Assembly (NCBI GenBank): GCA_036571765.1
Contig: BROE01000022.1
Coordinates: 14,403,576-14,467,575, forward strand
Direction: 5' to 3'
DNA length: 64,000 nt
Source: Plecoglossus altivelis
Taxonomy: Eukaryota > Chordata > Actinopteri > Osmeriformes > Plecoglossidae
Under the pieces are notes generated by a model. It was not told the DNA's origin. It ran no database searches and saw nothing but the letters and a program-made list of their open reading frames with translations. Positions within the stretch are counted from its first letter, which is position 1; the number at the start of each line of letters is the position of its first letter. The position numbers and the translations under genes were made by a program. Shown here piece after piece: positions 52,501 through 61,150 of this stretch.

Positions 52501-55099
52501 GTAATGGCTCATTCATTAGAATCAGGTGTGCTGGAGGAGGGAAACATCTAAAACCTTCAGGACAGCGGCCCTAGAGGACCAGGATTGGAGACCCCTGCTT
52601 TAGAGCATCATGGGTGTGAGTAGCAGGTCAGCCTTATGAATGTTATTATAGTTGCTCCAGGAAATAATTTCTATGTTCCTATTGGCACTGTCTAGCAATG
52701 ACAGCATGAACTGTAGTCTGCTCACTAGGATGTTGCCATAGAAGAATATTAAATGTAGAGAATGGTACGGTTTTGAATCTTACCAGATCCTTTGCTATTC
52801 GCCATGGGTATAACAGCAAAAACAACTCCATTGTGATACGCAGAGACATGGAGAGAATAGATTGGATATCCAATGACAAATGTCTGCAAGTAATCAAAAT
52901 CAAAGGATCTTACATACACATACATTTGTGCAATAATGCAGTGGAACTTATTCAGAAAATGGTTTTCTGACTACCTTGATCAGGATGCCATCAGAAAAGT
53001 CCCACAGATTGACAAAGCCATCTTCTGAGCAAGAGTACACCTGCACGATAAGAATGAACAAAAACTTGATTATGATGATACACACTGAAAACGTTGAAAC
53101 ATTAAATGGCCGAAAGTTTGACTTAACAGTCAGACTAACCTGCAGGTGGTTTAAAGGGTTGAGGACGACCCCTGTCACAAGACTGCTGTGACCTTGTAGA
53201 TCATGGATGCATTCAGCGGTGGATGTACTAAAAACCTTCACCGAGTCTCCAGAAGCACATAATAATAATCTGAGGGGGTCAACAGAACAATTATTTCTTT
53301 TGGTTCTTGCAGAAGGTTGTTTTATTTAAAATAATGTTAAGTCCATTTTAAATATACACTGTACATATTGAGAACAATCAAGTTGCAGTCATTTTGATGA
53401 AAACCCCATAGAAATACATTGCAATGATAACGTTCTATTGTGAAAAACATTGGGTTTTCCTTTTCCCCCCCAGCATGTCGGCACAACATAGCCACTTCCT
53501 GAAATGCTAGGCTATTTGAACAGATGTAATTTTGTATTATTTATCAAAAGACCATTGTGCTTTTTTGAACACATGTCCCATGGCATGCTACTTTTAGGAT
53601 ACTTTTATATGGGGCTTGGTGTCCCCTAATACCATTTGAGAAGTATTCACTGATATTCAGCCTTGGTGCAGAATTACAGACACTACAAACCAGTCCCACA
53701 ATGAGCTTTCCAAGGATGTGCCATTTCTGTGTCTGTAGCTCTAAATGCTAACAAGGAGGAGAGAGGCGGGTCAAAGTGAAGTGTGGGCTCTGCATTGGCC
53801 CAAGTTGAGGAGACAGTCATCAATTAAAAGTTTGCATGGTCTGGCACAGTTTCTTATAGGTGGGACAAATTCCCTGTGCAGGCAAAGCAGAGAAAGGGGA
53901 TGTAACCTTTTCCCTTTTGAGAAACTTTCCCCTTATGTTGTCATAAGGGGAAAGTTTCTCAACAGTGGAGAAGGATACCCAGGGCTTGGTTTAAACAATC
54001 ACAATTTCTAGCCACTGGGCACAAGGTAGGCTAAGGGAACCTATGTTAATGTTAAGACCTTGTGAAATAAAATGTTCATGCCATGGGACCTTTAGGTGGC
54101 ACAATACACCTTCTTGGAGTGAATGGGCGTTCTGAGAAGCATAACTGAACAGGATTCCCACGATCATTAATTTCCTGTGGTAATTTTCTTGTGTAAGCAG
54201 ATGCAGTCAACAATACAACATGCATCTATTTACAGTTGGCAGCCATTACCCGTTGGACTGATGACTGATGCAAAGACCGTCTCGGCCGATTTGATCCCTA
54301 AAAAACTAATTGCGAGGGTACAGATCGACAGTTTCCAGTAGTGGTGTTCGGGGCTTTTCATAATCTAAACTGCCATTTCTTGCCAGTTATAACTAACAAA
54401 CTTACGAAAAAAAACTATCATGTTGGCAAGAGTTATTGACGTAGAACACTAGCCTAAGCATAGAATTCCAAAAAGCATTTTTGTGCCATCGGTCTTAACA
54501 CAATAAAGCGGTGGAACGTTTCACAAAATTACCTACATTGACGACCAAAAACTAGATTTGTGAGAAAACTAAGAGGTAACTGAAATCTGACTTCGGATAC
54601 GTCTGAAATATTTTGGGTTACAGACAAGTAGGAAGTAAACCGGAGCAAAACCGATAAGAACTTTTTCGTCTGTTCATTCTACGTCAAGTCCATATATTCA
54701 CGTGAGACGATTTGGTCACCATGCATGTAGTCAAGGCAGATGGGTTGCCGACTAAAAGTAACACCAATATTAGAATATTAGCAATAGTAACTTGTAGTTA
54801 AATGACCCACCTTCCAGGCATCCATATCAAATTATATGTTTTCAGTACTTTGCCCCTTGCCGTTTCAGGCAAGTGCGAAGTCTGCTAGACACGTCTTAGC
54901 GAACCATTAATGTCTAACATTACTGATTAGAAAGCCGGTAAATGCTTTTTTTCCACACACATCTGTATTTCAGCTGTAGGACCTTGGGCAAATTACAATA
55001 CAAATACAATTACCTGGAGTCATTCGTGATAACTGGCTTTCTGACGTTTATTTTGCTTCCGCCGCGTTGGACCACGCGACATTCTCCGTGTTCCACCAT
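28307..55099 (-). CDS. wdr75: WD repeat-containing protein 75 (UTP17 homologue), whole coding span
   Basis: Twenty-one exons on the minus strand join in frame through GT-AG introns to 828 codons plus stop. Human WDR75 has 830. The protein is a nucleolar t-UTP subunit of the small-subunit processome, needed for pre-rRNA transcription and early 18S processing. It is built mostly of WD40 blades forming beta-propellers. Visible blade signatures include GHSSLVTG and VNLWD (exons 2-3), GHVDGKIRLW (exon 7), SFKVW (exon 13), VTVW (exon 14) and CCWNLL (exon 15). The C-terminal region has the LGKHRQQQ segment and ends in an acidic patch followed by RRVKKNDHSWL. The start gives the conserved N-terminus and has no in-frame rival. 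Intron 12 (37713-45891) is 8.2 kb and full of transposons. No coding disruption was found. Confidence 0.98.
28850..28941 (-). CDS. wdr75: wdr75 coding exon 20
   Basis: Residues 730-759 plus two bases (LLQTPAHVLPSASFLCSMFV). No own ATG; found by splice continuity. Confidence 0.95.
29182..29325 (-). CDS. wdr75: wdr75 coding exon 19
   Basis: Residues 682-729, with TPFYLLLGKHRQQQ, a strongly conserved family signature. Donor GTACGT. Confidence 0.96.
29447..29506 (-). CDS. wdr75: wdr75 coding exon 18
   Basis: Residues 662-681, 20 codons (DLMTFTTETKQ...). Both splice junctions are phase 0. Confidence 0.9.
29684..29853 (-). CDS. wdr75: wdr75 coding exon 17
   Basis: Residues 605-661 (FVFKPREPR ... 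WLNRSQLYFLTQHM). Donor GTAAAT. Confidence 0.96.
30320..30800. repeat. Repeat family 1 fragments in wdr75 intron 16
   Basis: Contains TTGGTGGCCAAGCAGCGAA (about 30488-30506) and a block at 30660-30730 resembling 9400-9500. Non-coding, diverged and likely mosaic. Confidence 0.5.
30915..31175 (+). repeat. Repeat family 2, copy 2 (wdr75 intron 16)
   Basis: Runs from ACAATGACGTTGATGTAGCA to about GAAGGAGTTGGCTAAAGG, matching 51825-52085 in the same orientation and 14290-14757 in the opposite one. Confidence 0.6.
31600..32045 (-). repeat. Repeat family 1 copy (wdr75 intron 16)
   Basis: Inverted relative to 34905-35110. Shared words include CTTGCAGCTATATTTATTAG, ATGGTGAAACTGCACAACAT and the trailing AAAGGGGGC. 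Non-coding, class unknown. Confidence 0.7.
32860..33345 (-). repeat. Repeat family 1, tandem partial copies (wdr75 intron 16)
   Basis: Two partial units, each ending in a TGC(C/T)TGCAGCTATATTTAT-like word (about 33020 and 33335), with the GGTGAAACTGCACAACGTTAG block between. Same orientation as 31600-32045. Confidence 0.65.
33869..33964 (-). CDS. wdr75: wdr75 coding exon 16
   Basis: Residues 573-604 (EWSTSMDLCLLVADPLSEYM). Separated from exon 15 by a 92-bp intron. Donor GTAAGT. Confidence 0.94.
34057..34148 (-). CDS. wdr75: wdr75 coding exon 15
   Basis: Residues 542-572 plus one base (CFGRLSCSKYLLGTT...LCCWNLLTCA). Donor GTAAGT. Confidence 0.97.
34560..35405 (+). repeat. Repeat family 1, large composite copy (wdr75 intron 14)
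   Basis: Contains GGTTGGGTGTGGTAGTTACT, TGTGCAGTTTCACCATGCC, AATATAGCTGCAAACAGCAA and, near the end, TTCGTAGCTTTGCTGCTTGG. Opposite in orientation to the copies at 31.6-33.3 kb, so exons 15-16 sit between inverted repeats. Confidence 0.7.
35406..36772. other. wdr75 intron 14 remainder
   Basis: AT-rich intron with a short AATAAT run at its start and a G run near 36297-36308. No other feature recognised. Confidence 0.5.
36773..36950 (-). CDS. wdr75: wdr75 coding exon 14
   Basis: Residues 483-541, WSCDFVGRYHHLKPECCCFS and LLAVGFQEVVTVW. There is no ATG-started frame here; found from splice sites and homology. Confidence 0.95.
37561..37712 (-). CDS. wdr75: wdr75 coding exon 13
   Basis: Residues 432-482, blade APHEDRITAMCFCP ... 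LVTASQDSSFKVW. Donor GTAAGC. Confidence 0.97.
37713..39096. other. wdr75 intron 12, downstream part
   Basis: Non-coding AT-rich intron sequence up to the MULE-like element. Nothing recognised. Confidence 0.5.
39107..42291. mobile_element. MULE-like non-autonomous DNA transposon with ~345-bp terminal inverted repeats
   Basis: The left arm (39107-39455) and right arm (41950-42291) are near-perfect reverse complements with scattered mismatches; both carry AAAAAATGTCCCACA near the outside. The element is 3185 bp long. It is flanked by 10-bp direct repeats AGATGTAATT (39097-39106) and AGATGTATTT (42292-42301), one mismatch. Long inverted repeats plus 9-10-bp duplications are the hallmark of Mutator-like elements. 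The 2.5-kb interior has only short frames (longest 71-93 codons) and no recognisable transposase, so it needs help in trans. It lies in wdr75 intron 12. Confidence 0.75.
42302..42594. other. wdr75 intron 12 spacer
   Basis: Sequence between the MULE-like element and the LINE fragment. A short stretch near 42400-42450 recalls repeat family 2 weakly. Confidence 0.3.
42595..43680 (+). pseudogene. L2/Rex1-type LINE reverse-transcriptase fragment (wdr75 intron 12)
   Basis: The plus strand, opposite to wdr75, shows reverse-transcriptase blocks in order: FESLVLAHLKHITDHLLDPLQFAYRANKSVDD, a VYFSSAYNTI stretch where VDF is expected (catalytic Asp replaced by Tyr), a PGSILSHLLFYMYTN-like block and an LEDDTA block. 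Frameshifts and deletions separate them, so it is dead. It belongs to the same broad family as 58715-61150. Confidence 0.8.
43681..44469. other. wdr75 intron 12 spacer
   Basis: AT-rich, nothing recognised. Confidence 0.5.
44478..45468 (+). mobile_element. hAT transposon derivative (991 bp) in wdr75 intron 12
   Basis: The ends are TAGGGCTGCAAC and its inverse GTTGCAGCCCTA. A perfect 8-bp duplication CTCAACAG (44470-44477 and 45469-45476) flanks it. The TAGGGCTGCAAC end is familiar from vertebrate hAT elements. Inside is a BED-finger remnant but no catalytic transposase domain, so it is an internally deleted element. Confidence 0.92.
44707..44832 (+). pseudogene. BED-type zinc-finger remnant of the hAT transposase
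   Basis: A 41-codon frame starting MAEAEKSVRPKSSKVWEHF, then a CVKIC cysteine pair, then a stop. The VWEHF and C-x-x-x-C order matches the first half of a BED finger; the His pair and the rest of the transposase are gone. Confidence 0.65.
45477..45891. other. wdr75 intron 12, upstream end
   Basis: Short non-coding stretch with a poly-C run near 45806-45816, leading to exon 12. Confidence 0.5.
45892..46067 (-). CDS. wdr75: wdr75 coding exon 12
   Basis: Residues 374-431 plus two bases (LDIVQQEYI...WLATVEQR...LKLW). Followed by the 8.2-kb intron 12. Confidence 0.97.
46167..46282 (-). CDS. wdr75: wdr75 coding exon 11
   Basis: Residues 335-373, DPRSKALVLNGKPGHLQFYS, one of the most conserved stretches of the family. 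Confidence 0.97.
46472..46531 (-). CDS. wdr75: wdr75 coding exon 10
   Basis: Residues 315-334 (KISIIQNGVNVSAIIQGLVK). A small exon with no ATG-started frame of its own; found by continuity with exons 9 and 11. Confidence 0.92.
46532..47519. other. wdr75 intron 9
   Basis: About 1 kb of AT-rich intron without recognised elements. Confidence 0.5.
47520..47678 (-). CDS. wdr75: wdr75 coding exon 9
   Basis: Residues 262-314, blade SGGSESVLVQW and next blade LGATITHIAVSPNGTL...SHSDN. The acceptor is TTTAAG, weaker than most; donor GTAAGG. Confidence 0.94.
47806..47894 (-). CDS. wdr75: wdr75 coding exon 8
   Basis: Residues 232-261 plus one base (KEYTYSTLHWHHNTVNSLCF). Donor GTTTGT. Confidence 0.95.
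47989..48105 (-). CDS. wdr75: wdr75 coding exon 7
   Basis: Residues 193-231, blade FTCISCHPKEDCIATGHVDG ending KIRLW. Donor GTGAGT. Confidence 0.97.
48106..49122. other. wdr75 intron 6, downstream part
   Basis: AT-rich intron up to the Tc1 element. The 74-codon plus-strand frame near 48.2 kb has no recognisable domain. Confidence 0.5.
49126..50716 (-). mobile_element. Tc1-type DNA transposon, inactive, in wdr75 intron 6
   Basis: The ends carry inverted repeats ACAGGTACATCTCAGA (49125-49140) and its inverse (50701-50716). On the minus strand, frameshifted pieces read as a Tc1 transposase: a helix-turn-helix start (50519-50232, GKSQKVIAKEAGCSQGAVSKH), a first catalytic block SDGSKFSISFGNQ where DES is usual, then QQDLAPTHTA and PANSPDLNPVE. 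A MITE interrupts the gene directly after DLNPVE. The left flank is TA; the right flank is not a clean TA. It is non-functional because of frameshifts and the insertion. Confidence 0.9.
49541..49697. mobile_element. hAT MITE, copy 2, nested in the Tc1 transposase
   Basis: It starts CAGAGGTGTCAAACCCTGG and ends with the inverted form, with CCTCGAGGGCC near both ends. Flanking 8-bp repeats are CTCTAAGG (49533-49540) and CTCTACGG (49698-49705), one mismatch. Removing the MITE and one repeat restores continuity from DLNPVE to NLWV. Confidence 0.9.
50717..51000. other. wdr75 intron 6, upstream part
   Basis: Short non-coding remainder of intron 6 after the Tc1 element, leading to exon 6. Confidence 0.5.
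51001..51071 (-). CDS. wdr75: wdr75 coding exon 6
   Basis: Residues 170-192 plus two bases (GEYIASAKCLQLEVYFFKK). Donor GTAAGT. The VYFFKK match to vertebrate WDR75 is diagnostic. Confidence 0.94.
51307..51431 (-). CDS. wdr75: wdr75 coding exon 5
   Basis: Residues 128-169 (QLVAVNLP, QQVEAQELSAVL). Donor GTATGT. Confidence 0.95.
51636..51732. repeat. Complex AC/GTAT simple repeat (wdr75 intron 4)
   Basis: Repeated ACGTATACATACGCACAC-like units ending in (AC)n with CG steps. Alternating purine-pyrimidine over about 95 bases. Confidence 0.85.
51825..52085 (+). repeat. Repeat family 2, copy 3 (wdr75 intron 4)
   Basis: Starts ATGACGTTGATGTAGCATGC and ends near GTCGTGAAGGAGTTGG; colinear with 30915-31175. 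Confidence 0.6.
52386..52597. mobile_element. Palindromic hAT MITE, copy 3 (212 bp, wdr75 intron 4)
   Basis: Same length and ends as copy 1 but inserted in the opposite sense, judged from the asymmetric centre. A perfect 8-bp duplication CTTTAGAG lies at 52378-52385 and 52598-52605. Confidence 0.94.
52784..52883 (-). CDS. wdr75: wdr75 coding exon 4
   Basis: Residues 95-127 plus one base (TFVIGYPIYSLH...VVFAVIP). Acceptor CTTGCAG, donor GTAAGA. Confidence 0.92.
52975..53040 (-). CDS. wdr75: wdr75 coding exon 3
   Basis: Residues 73-94, YSCSEDGFVNLWDFSDG, a blade strand ending in the WD dipeptide. Phase 0 on both sides. Confidence 0.96.
53140..53269 (-). CDS. wdr75: wdr75 coding exon 2
   Basis: Residues 29-72, first WD blade (CASGDSVKVF, then LQGHSSLVTGVVLNP). 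Donor GTTAGT. Confidence 0.96.
53270..55013. other. wdr75 intron 1
   Basis: Long first intron without a recognised transposon. It contains a perfect hairpin at 53917-53962 (listed separately). Confidence 0.5.
53917..53962. repeat. Perfect 21-bp hairpin with 4-base loop
   Basis: The arms 53917-53937 and 53942-53962 are exact reverse complements around TTGT. No target-site duplication or known short-RNA family was recognised. Confidence 0.85.
55014..55099 (-). CDS. wdr75: wdr75 coding exon 1
   Basis: Residues 1-28 plus two bases, starting MVEHGECRVVQRGGS. Donor GTAATT. Confidence 0.95.
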
Positions 55100-57479
55100 C
55101 TTTGTGATATACCTCGTGGAAAAGGCTGGTTACATTTCCGTTTGATTGATTAAACATTTTCAAAATAAAGGTCATGAGACAAATAGTGCTTTATTCAATT
55201 ATACACACTCGGGCACGGTGTTCGTGATGCAGACGGGGAGTAAAATCCCTGTAAAGGGATTTTCAAGTCTAAACAAATAACAGATGTTAGAAATGTACTG
55301 CTTAAATGCATCACAAAGCCTGAACTATGTTGTACCAAAGAGTATAGAAGACAATCTGAATCTAACTGTCCAATTTCTAATCATATGTTGGTAAGTAGGC
55401 CTTATCGGTTTTGAGCAACTTCTTTTTGCCTGTATTTGAGCCTTTATTTGATTTTTGGTTAAATAAACAGCCATTTCTGAATTTGTAAAACCTTGTCTAG
55501 AGAAGTTGATTACCTTATAATTTATGGCTCAAAATTATGGATAGGGGAAGCAGAAACAAAAGCACTCTACCTGACCGAAATACAATAACTTTGAGAACAA
55601 GTAAGTGAAAAGAATCTGAGGTTGATTTAAGTTTTATTGGTAAATGTGGAGGAAGAGCTCTAACCTACGAAGCCCATTAACAACCAAACAATCATTGGGG
55701 AATCAATAAAAACATTTGACTGAAAGCCCTTACAGACTTTTTTCATAGCTTCAAAATGTAATTTTTTTCGGGCAATCAGAGGAAGCTGAGGGGCATGGTA
55801 GAAAAAGTTAGAAGAGGCTGGGGGGGGGGCAGCGGCATAGCCACCCTTGCACCCCCCTGGATCCAACCCCGTTTGAGTATCCTCCTAGCCTGGCATTCAT
55901 ACCAATTAATCAAAAACATGAGTCTTGTAACAGGCACCCCTCTGTATGCTACAAAGGCTTATAAAATAGAGTTTATATTGTGATCAGCAAACGAGTCAGC
56001 AAAGTAACACAAGTTACTGTCTTTTGCCTTGGCACGACCCCTTACAATTATATTATTATAGTAATGTAACTTTGAAAACAGGTGTGAAAAGTGAAGTTTA
56101 ACAAATATTTTTATGTAGATAAATGTAATTACTAAAACATCAAACTGCCAAATTTGCAGTGTCCTACCTATAATACATCTGGCAGGACAACTAAAGAACT
56201 TTCAAGCATTTTTTCTCAGTTCTACACCGGTTAAGTTCTTGGAATTAAGGTCTTTTGCCTTGGTAGGACTAAGGCCACTAACCTCCATCAAACCGGCTAC
56301 TACAGCCCCGTCAGTCTCCTGCTTCTCTCTCATCTGACAGGGCGGAGCTGCATCCTGTCAATAATCTTCTTGTATCCATCCAGTCAATTAATAGGATGGT
56401 ATACCAGTACAATACCGTTTTATGAGGAACACCATTAAATTTAGTTTACACTACCATTAACTGAACATAAACAACAACATTTTATAGAGACTTGTTATAG
56501 TTTTGAAATACTAGAGGGATATTAATACAAAGAATAGAGATGTTGATATTTATTTCAAATTCACTCTTTCACACTCCTGCTCATTGCATAGTTTCTAACA
56601 AAATAGTTAGAGCTAGCTTGCTAGCTATCTTAGTAATAGCAGTCATCATTCAAATGGTTGAATTGACCAAATTCAAATGAAGACCAAATGCCATTTATAG
56701 CAACAGAATTTTGAAAATGATTCTTCAGAAATAGTGCGGAATCATCTGCCAGCTGCGTCAATAGTATTTTGCTGTCAAGTAGATACATATCTTTCACAGA
56801 ACTAGTCCTACCATAGTCAGCCAACAACTGGGTCACTAAAAGGAAGAGAGAGAGAGGGAATTAGGGCACCCTTGCTTTACACCTCTATAACATATCAAAT
56901 CTAGGAAAGTGCTGACCATTCATTTCATGGAACTGTTACAATGCATATACAGTTTTAGTAGCCATAGAAAAGAAATCAAAACTTCTCAAAGAATTACATT
57001 AACTGATGCTCCTCAGTATCAAGGGCCTTGTAAAAATCTAAATAGTCTTATCAATCACATCTGAATCATCTAAATGTACACAACTAGCCTAATATGATTT
57101 ATAATATGTTTTTTTAATACAATTAAACCAAATTGTGTCTAATCAATAATCGAAGTCAACACCTTCTTGGGTTTTTTAGCCAAAAGGAATGCAAGAATTC
57201 TATATTCATTGTTAAGCAAGCAAATTGGTTGCTAATTGTCTATTAGCATTTAGTCTTTGTTTGGCTTGTGTATTAACACAGTCGCCCTATGTTGTTCGTG
57301 CATTAAAGATGACACCTGGTATTTCAAATTTAACATCAACTTGTGCTTTAACGTGATTAAACACATCCACACAACAACAAAGCATTTCTAGTTCTTTTCC
57401 AGTCCCTTCTTCTTTGCCCTTTCCAAGGTACCATGTCACGCTAGTTCCTCCTGTTGGTCACATTAAGTATTACTATTGA
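55100..57479. other. wdr75 upstream region
   Basis: The immediate wdr75 promoter must lie just right of 55099; no TATA box is obvious. Farther out the sequence is AT-rich with no recognised gene. Confidence 0.4.
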
Positions 57480-57700
57480 TTACACAAATGCCATCACTTT
57501 GAAAACATGAGAATTCGGGCATGTCCTGTTGCACCCCCTTTTGTCTCAAGGTGACAAGGTTGGGTGTGGTAGCTAATAATGTTGTGCAGTTTCACCATGG
57601 CAAATTTCTAAACTTTTTACAGTTGTGGTCCAGGGGGTGCCATTGACTCCCATGGATCTATAATAATAAAACCAGCAAATATAGCTGCAAGTAGTGATGT
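57480..57700 (+). repeat. Repeat family 1 copy
   Basis: Colinear with 34880-35095: GGTTGGGTGTGGTAGCTAAT, TGCAGTTTCACCATGGC, AATATAGCTGCAAGTAGTGA. Non-coding. Confidence 0.7.
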
Positions 57701-58714
57701 GGGTTTCTCGTTAAAATTGCTAAATATTATGAAAAATGTGCATTGCAAAAGGTCAACAGTTAGAAAGCAAGAGCAAATAAATTCATTGGAAAACAACATG
57801 CTCAATGGTTATTTGAATTCAAGAGTGTGGGTTTGCAAGTCATCCTCTCTGCTACACATCAATGAATAGCCATTTCATCCTGTACATGTACAATAATATG
57901 ACTGGGTTGCTGCTATAAAAGAAATTGCTTACTCGGAGTGTTTTAAAAAGATTGTTTGGTGAGCCATAAAGGAATTTCAAATCATGTCTGGCATCAGTGG
58001 TGATGTGTCCTGGCTTGGGTTACTGAAATGAATTGGCACAACAGGCAAAGGTTCCACCTGAATAATCCATATACTTCATTGGAGCTAACTCAGTTGTGAA
58101 TCTGACACTACCATGCGTAGACTACAAGTAGCTAGCTACTGTGGTGAACCTTGTTTGTTTTCCAGTGGTTTACAGTCTTGCTTAACAGATGAACAGAGTG
58201 TTGTGATAGGCTAAAATAAACGCTTTGACATCCAGGTAAATCAACGAAACAAAAGCAAATAAATGGGGTGCTAGTTTACCCATTTCAGATTGGTTTCAAA
58301 CTTGGCAAGATTATACAAATTATTGGGGAGATAGTTTTAGAAATGTTCACTGGAGTTAATAGAATAAAAACGACTGCCTATCCAGAAATGTAATACCACC
58401 TACATTCACCGGGGGCCATTGCCTCAAGGCGAGGATCTAATATTGCAGCTCCAGACCTAGTACAGAAAGAAAATTAAAAGTACGTAGGACGGTGGAGCCA
58501 GGCTACCATAGTTATGGATGAAGACACAAATGCATCTTTTCACTCACACCAACTTGTCTGTAGGCATACGTCTCTAAATAAATATTAATAGCATGACATG
58601 AACAGTTCATCACTCACTTCGTTAGACATTGGTGCTGCTGCGTTCTTGCTTCCACATTGCTAGCTAGCTTTTAAAACTCAGCACTTTACGATATTGTAAC
58701 GGTAATCAGAATAG
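57701..58714. other. Intergenic, short repeat fragment near its end
   Basis: About 58445-58505 resembles 14830-14905. Otherwise nothing recognised. Confidence 0.4.
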
Positions 58715-61150
58715 TTTTTTATTCGCCATGTACATTTGCACAAACACTGAATTTAGTGAAGCAGGATGTTGCAAACAATAAACATATAAGGATCTTGAAT
58801 TAAGAAGTAGATTCGTACAATAAACTAACAATAAAAAAAACTATTTTTAGGAAAAGTAAGACTATAGAATAAGAATATGAATGAACAAGTATGAGTGAGA
58901 ACTATGCAAACAGTGGTACAAATTAGGTCAAGGTGGCATGTGCAGAGTGCAAGTAGGATTGAATGGCCGGTTGATAGAAGTGTTAGATGTCAATAGGAGT
59001 CCTTGGCTTTGTTAAGAGGGCAGTAGCAGATGGAAATAAACTGTTCTTATGGCGATTTTGGTCCTGATGGACTGTAGCCTTTGGCCAGATGGGAGCAGCT
59101 GGATCAGTCAGTGTCCAGGGTGGGAGGAGTCAGCCACAATCTTCCTCACTCACCTCAGGGTCCTCGAGGTCTGCAGGTCCTTGAGGGTAGGCAGCTTACA
59201 GCCTATCTCCTTCTCAGAGGTGCGGATGATAAGCTGCAGTCTCCTCTTGTCCTTGGCAGTGGCAGCAGCGTACCAGATGTTAATAAAGGACGTGAGGATG
59301 GGCTGTGATGTTGATAGCTGTGTAGAAGTGTGTAGAACAATAACATAGTGCCAGTGTCATTGTCATTGTCTTTGGCAGGTTGAATTTCTTCAGCTGCCGC
59401 AGGAAGTACATCCTCTGTTGTGCTTTCTTGATGAGGGAGAGGATGTTAAGTTCCCACTTAAGGTCCTGGGTGAGGATAGTGCCCAGGAAGCAGAAAGACT
59501 CCACAGTGCTCCACAATCATCTCAACTGTCTTAGGAGTGTTTAGCTCAAAGTTGTTCTGGCTACTCCAGGTCACCAGGTTGTCAGCTTCCCACCTGTAGT
59601 CAGACTCATCCCCACCAGAGATGAGCCCAATGACGGTGGTGTCGCCTGCAAACTTCAGGAATTTGATGGACGGATGACTGGTGGTAAAGCTGTTGGTGTA
59701 CTGGGAGAAGAGCAGGGATGCAGGGACGCAGCCTTGAGGGGATTTGGTGCTGATGGACAGGGAGTCAGAGACTTGTGTTCCCAACACACGCTGCTCCCTG
59801 TCAGTCAGGAATTCTGTGATCCACCTGCAGGTGAAGTCATGCACGTTCAGCTGGGAGAGCTTGTCCTGAAGAAAAGCCAGGGTGATGGTGATGAAGGCAG
59901 TGCTGAAGTCCACAAGCAGGATCCCTAACATAGGATTCCAGGGGTCCAGATGCTGGAGGGTGGAAGGCCATGGTAACTGGGTAATCCACAGACCTGTTGG
60001 CTCTTTTGGCAAACTGCTGGGAGTCCAGGAGAGGGTCCATAATGTCTAAGGTGTGCCAGCACCAGCCGCGAAAAGGACTTTTTTACTACAGAGGTCAGGG
60101 CGATGGGTCTGTAGTCATTAAGTGTTCTGGTCTTGGCTTTTTGGGCACAGTGATGATGGTGGAGGACTTAAGACAGGCTGGCACATGGGATGTCAGGCGG
60201 GAGGTGTTAACATGTTGGTGAACACTGGAGACAGCTGGTCAGCACAGTGCGTAAGCGTGGCAGGGGAGGCAGCGTCCGGCCCAGTTGCTTTGCTGGGTTT
60301 CTGGGTTCCTCTTTACCAGTCTGTTGACTTCACTCTCCTGAATGGAGTCGTCACTTTGTTGATGGGGGTGGTTGGGTACTCAAGTGGCATGAGGAATGTT
60401 CTAGGACTGTCCAATTGTCTTTCAAATCTGCAGTAGAACTCGTTCAGGTCATTGGCCAAGCGGGAGTTGTTAGTGGTGTGGGGGGCTCTAAGATTGTAGT
60501 TGGTGATCTGCCTGAGCAGATTGTTGGCAGAGCTAGAGTTTAAGTTTCTCTGAGTTCAGTTGTTTAGCCGCTGTCACGCCCTTGCTAAACCTGTTCTTCA
60601 CCTCCTTGACTCTATCTCTGTCCCCACTCCTAAACGCTTCCTCTTTCTCCAACCTCAACCGTCTTGAGTTTAGCTATAAACCAGGCTTTGTCGTTGATGA
60701 AGCCTACCCTGTGTGTTGGAAAACAGTAGTCCTCACAGAAGCTGATGTACAACGTCACAGCCTCTATGAGCTAACACAGTCAGTACAGCCTAAGCATGTC
60801 TTGAGATCCTCCATGGCCTTACTGGTCCACTGTTTAGATAAATTGTAAACAGCAGGTTTACAGAGTTTCAGTTTCTGAATGCTTGGGGGACAGTGTGGTA
60901 GGCCTTATTGACTGCAGTGCAGCAGTTATCTAAGGCGGTTCCCTTCTCTGGTAAGGCATGTGATGAAATGTCTGTATTTGGGGAGATTGTGGCTGAGATG
61001 ACCTCTGTTAAAGTCACCGACAACGATAACCAGGGAGTCCGAATTTGATTGGTCCACCCTCAGGATCTGGTCGACAAGCATGCGTTAGGCCACTTTGAAT
61101 TGAGGAACGGGTGGCAGGTAAACTCACACTAGAATGAGAGACGCCAACTT
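58715..61150 (-). mobile_element. L2/Rex1-type LINE, 5'-truncated and inactive
   Basis: Read from right to left on the minus strand. An endonuclease remnant carries VVGDFN (GDFN codons at 61007-61018). Reverse-transcriptase blocks follow: QFAKRANRSVD, LLVDFSTAF with its Asp, SPQGCVPASLLF, and KFAGDTTVIGL (59458-60012), where the first Asp of the FADD motif is Gly. A C-terminal region has KIVADSSHPGH and LLPSGQRL, and the 3' UTR contains TTTTTTATTCGCCATGTACA. Stops and frameshifts are frequent. The outer boundaries are approximate and no target-site duplication was located. Confidence 0.82.
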
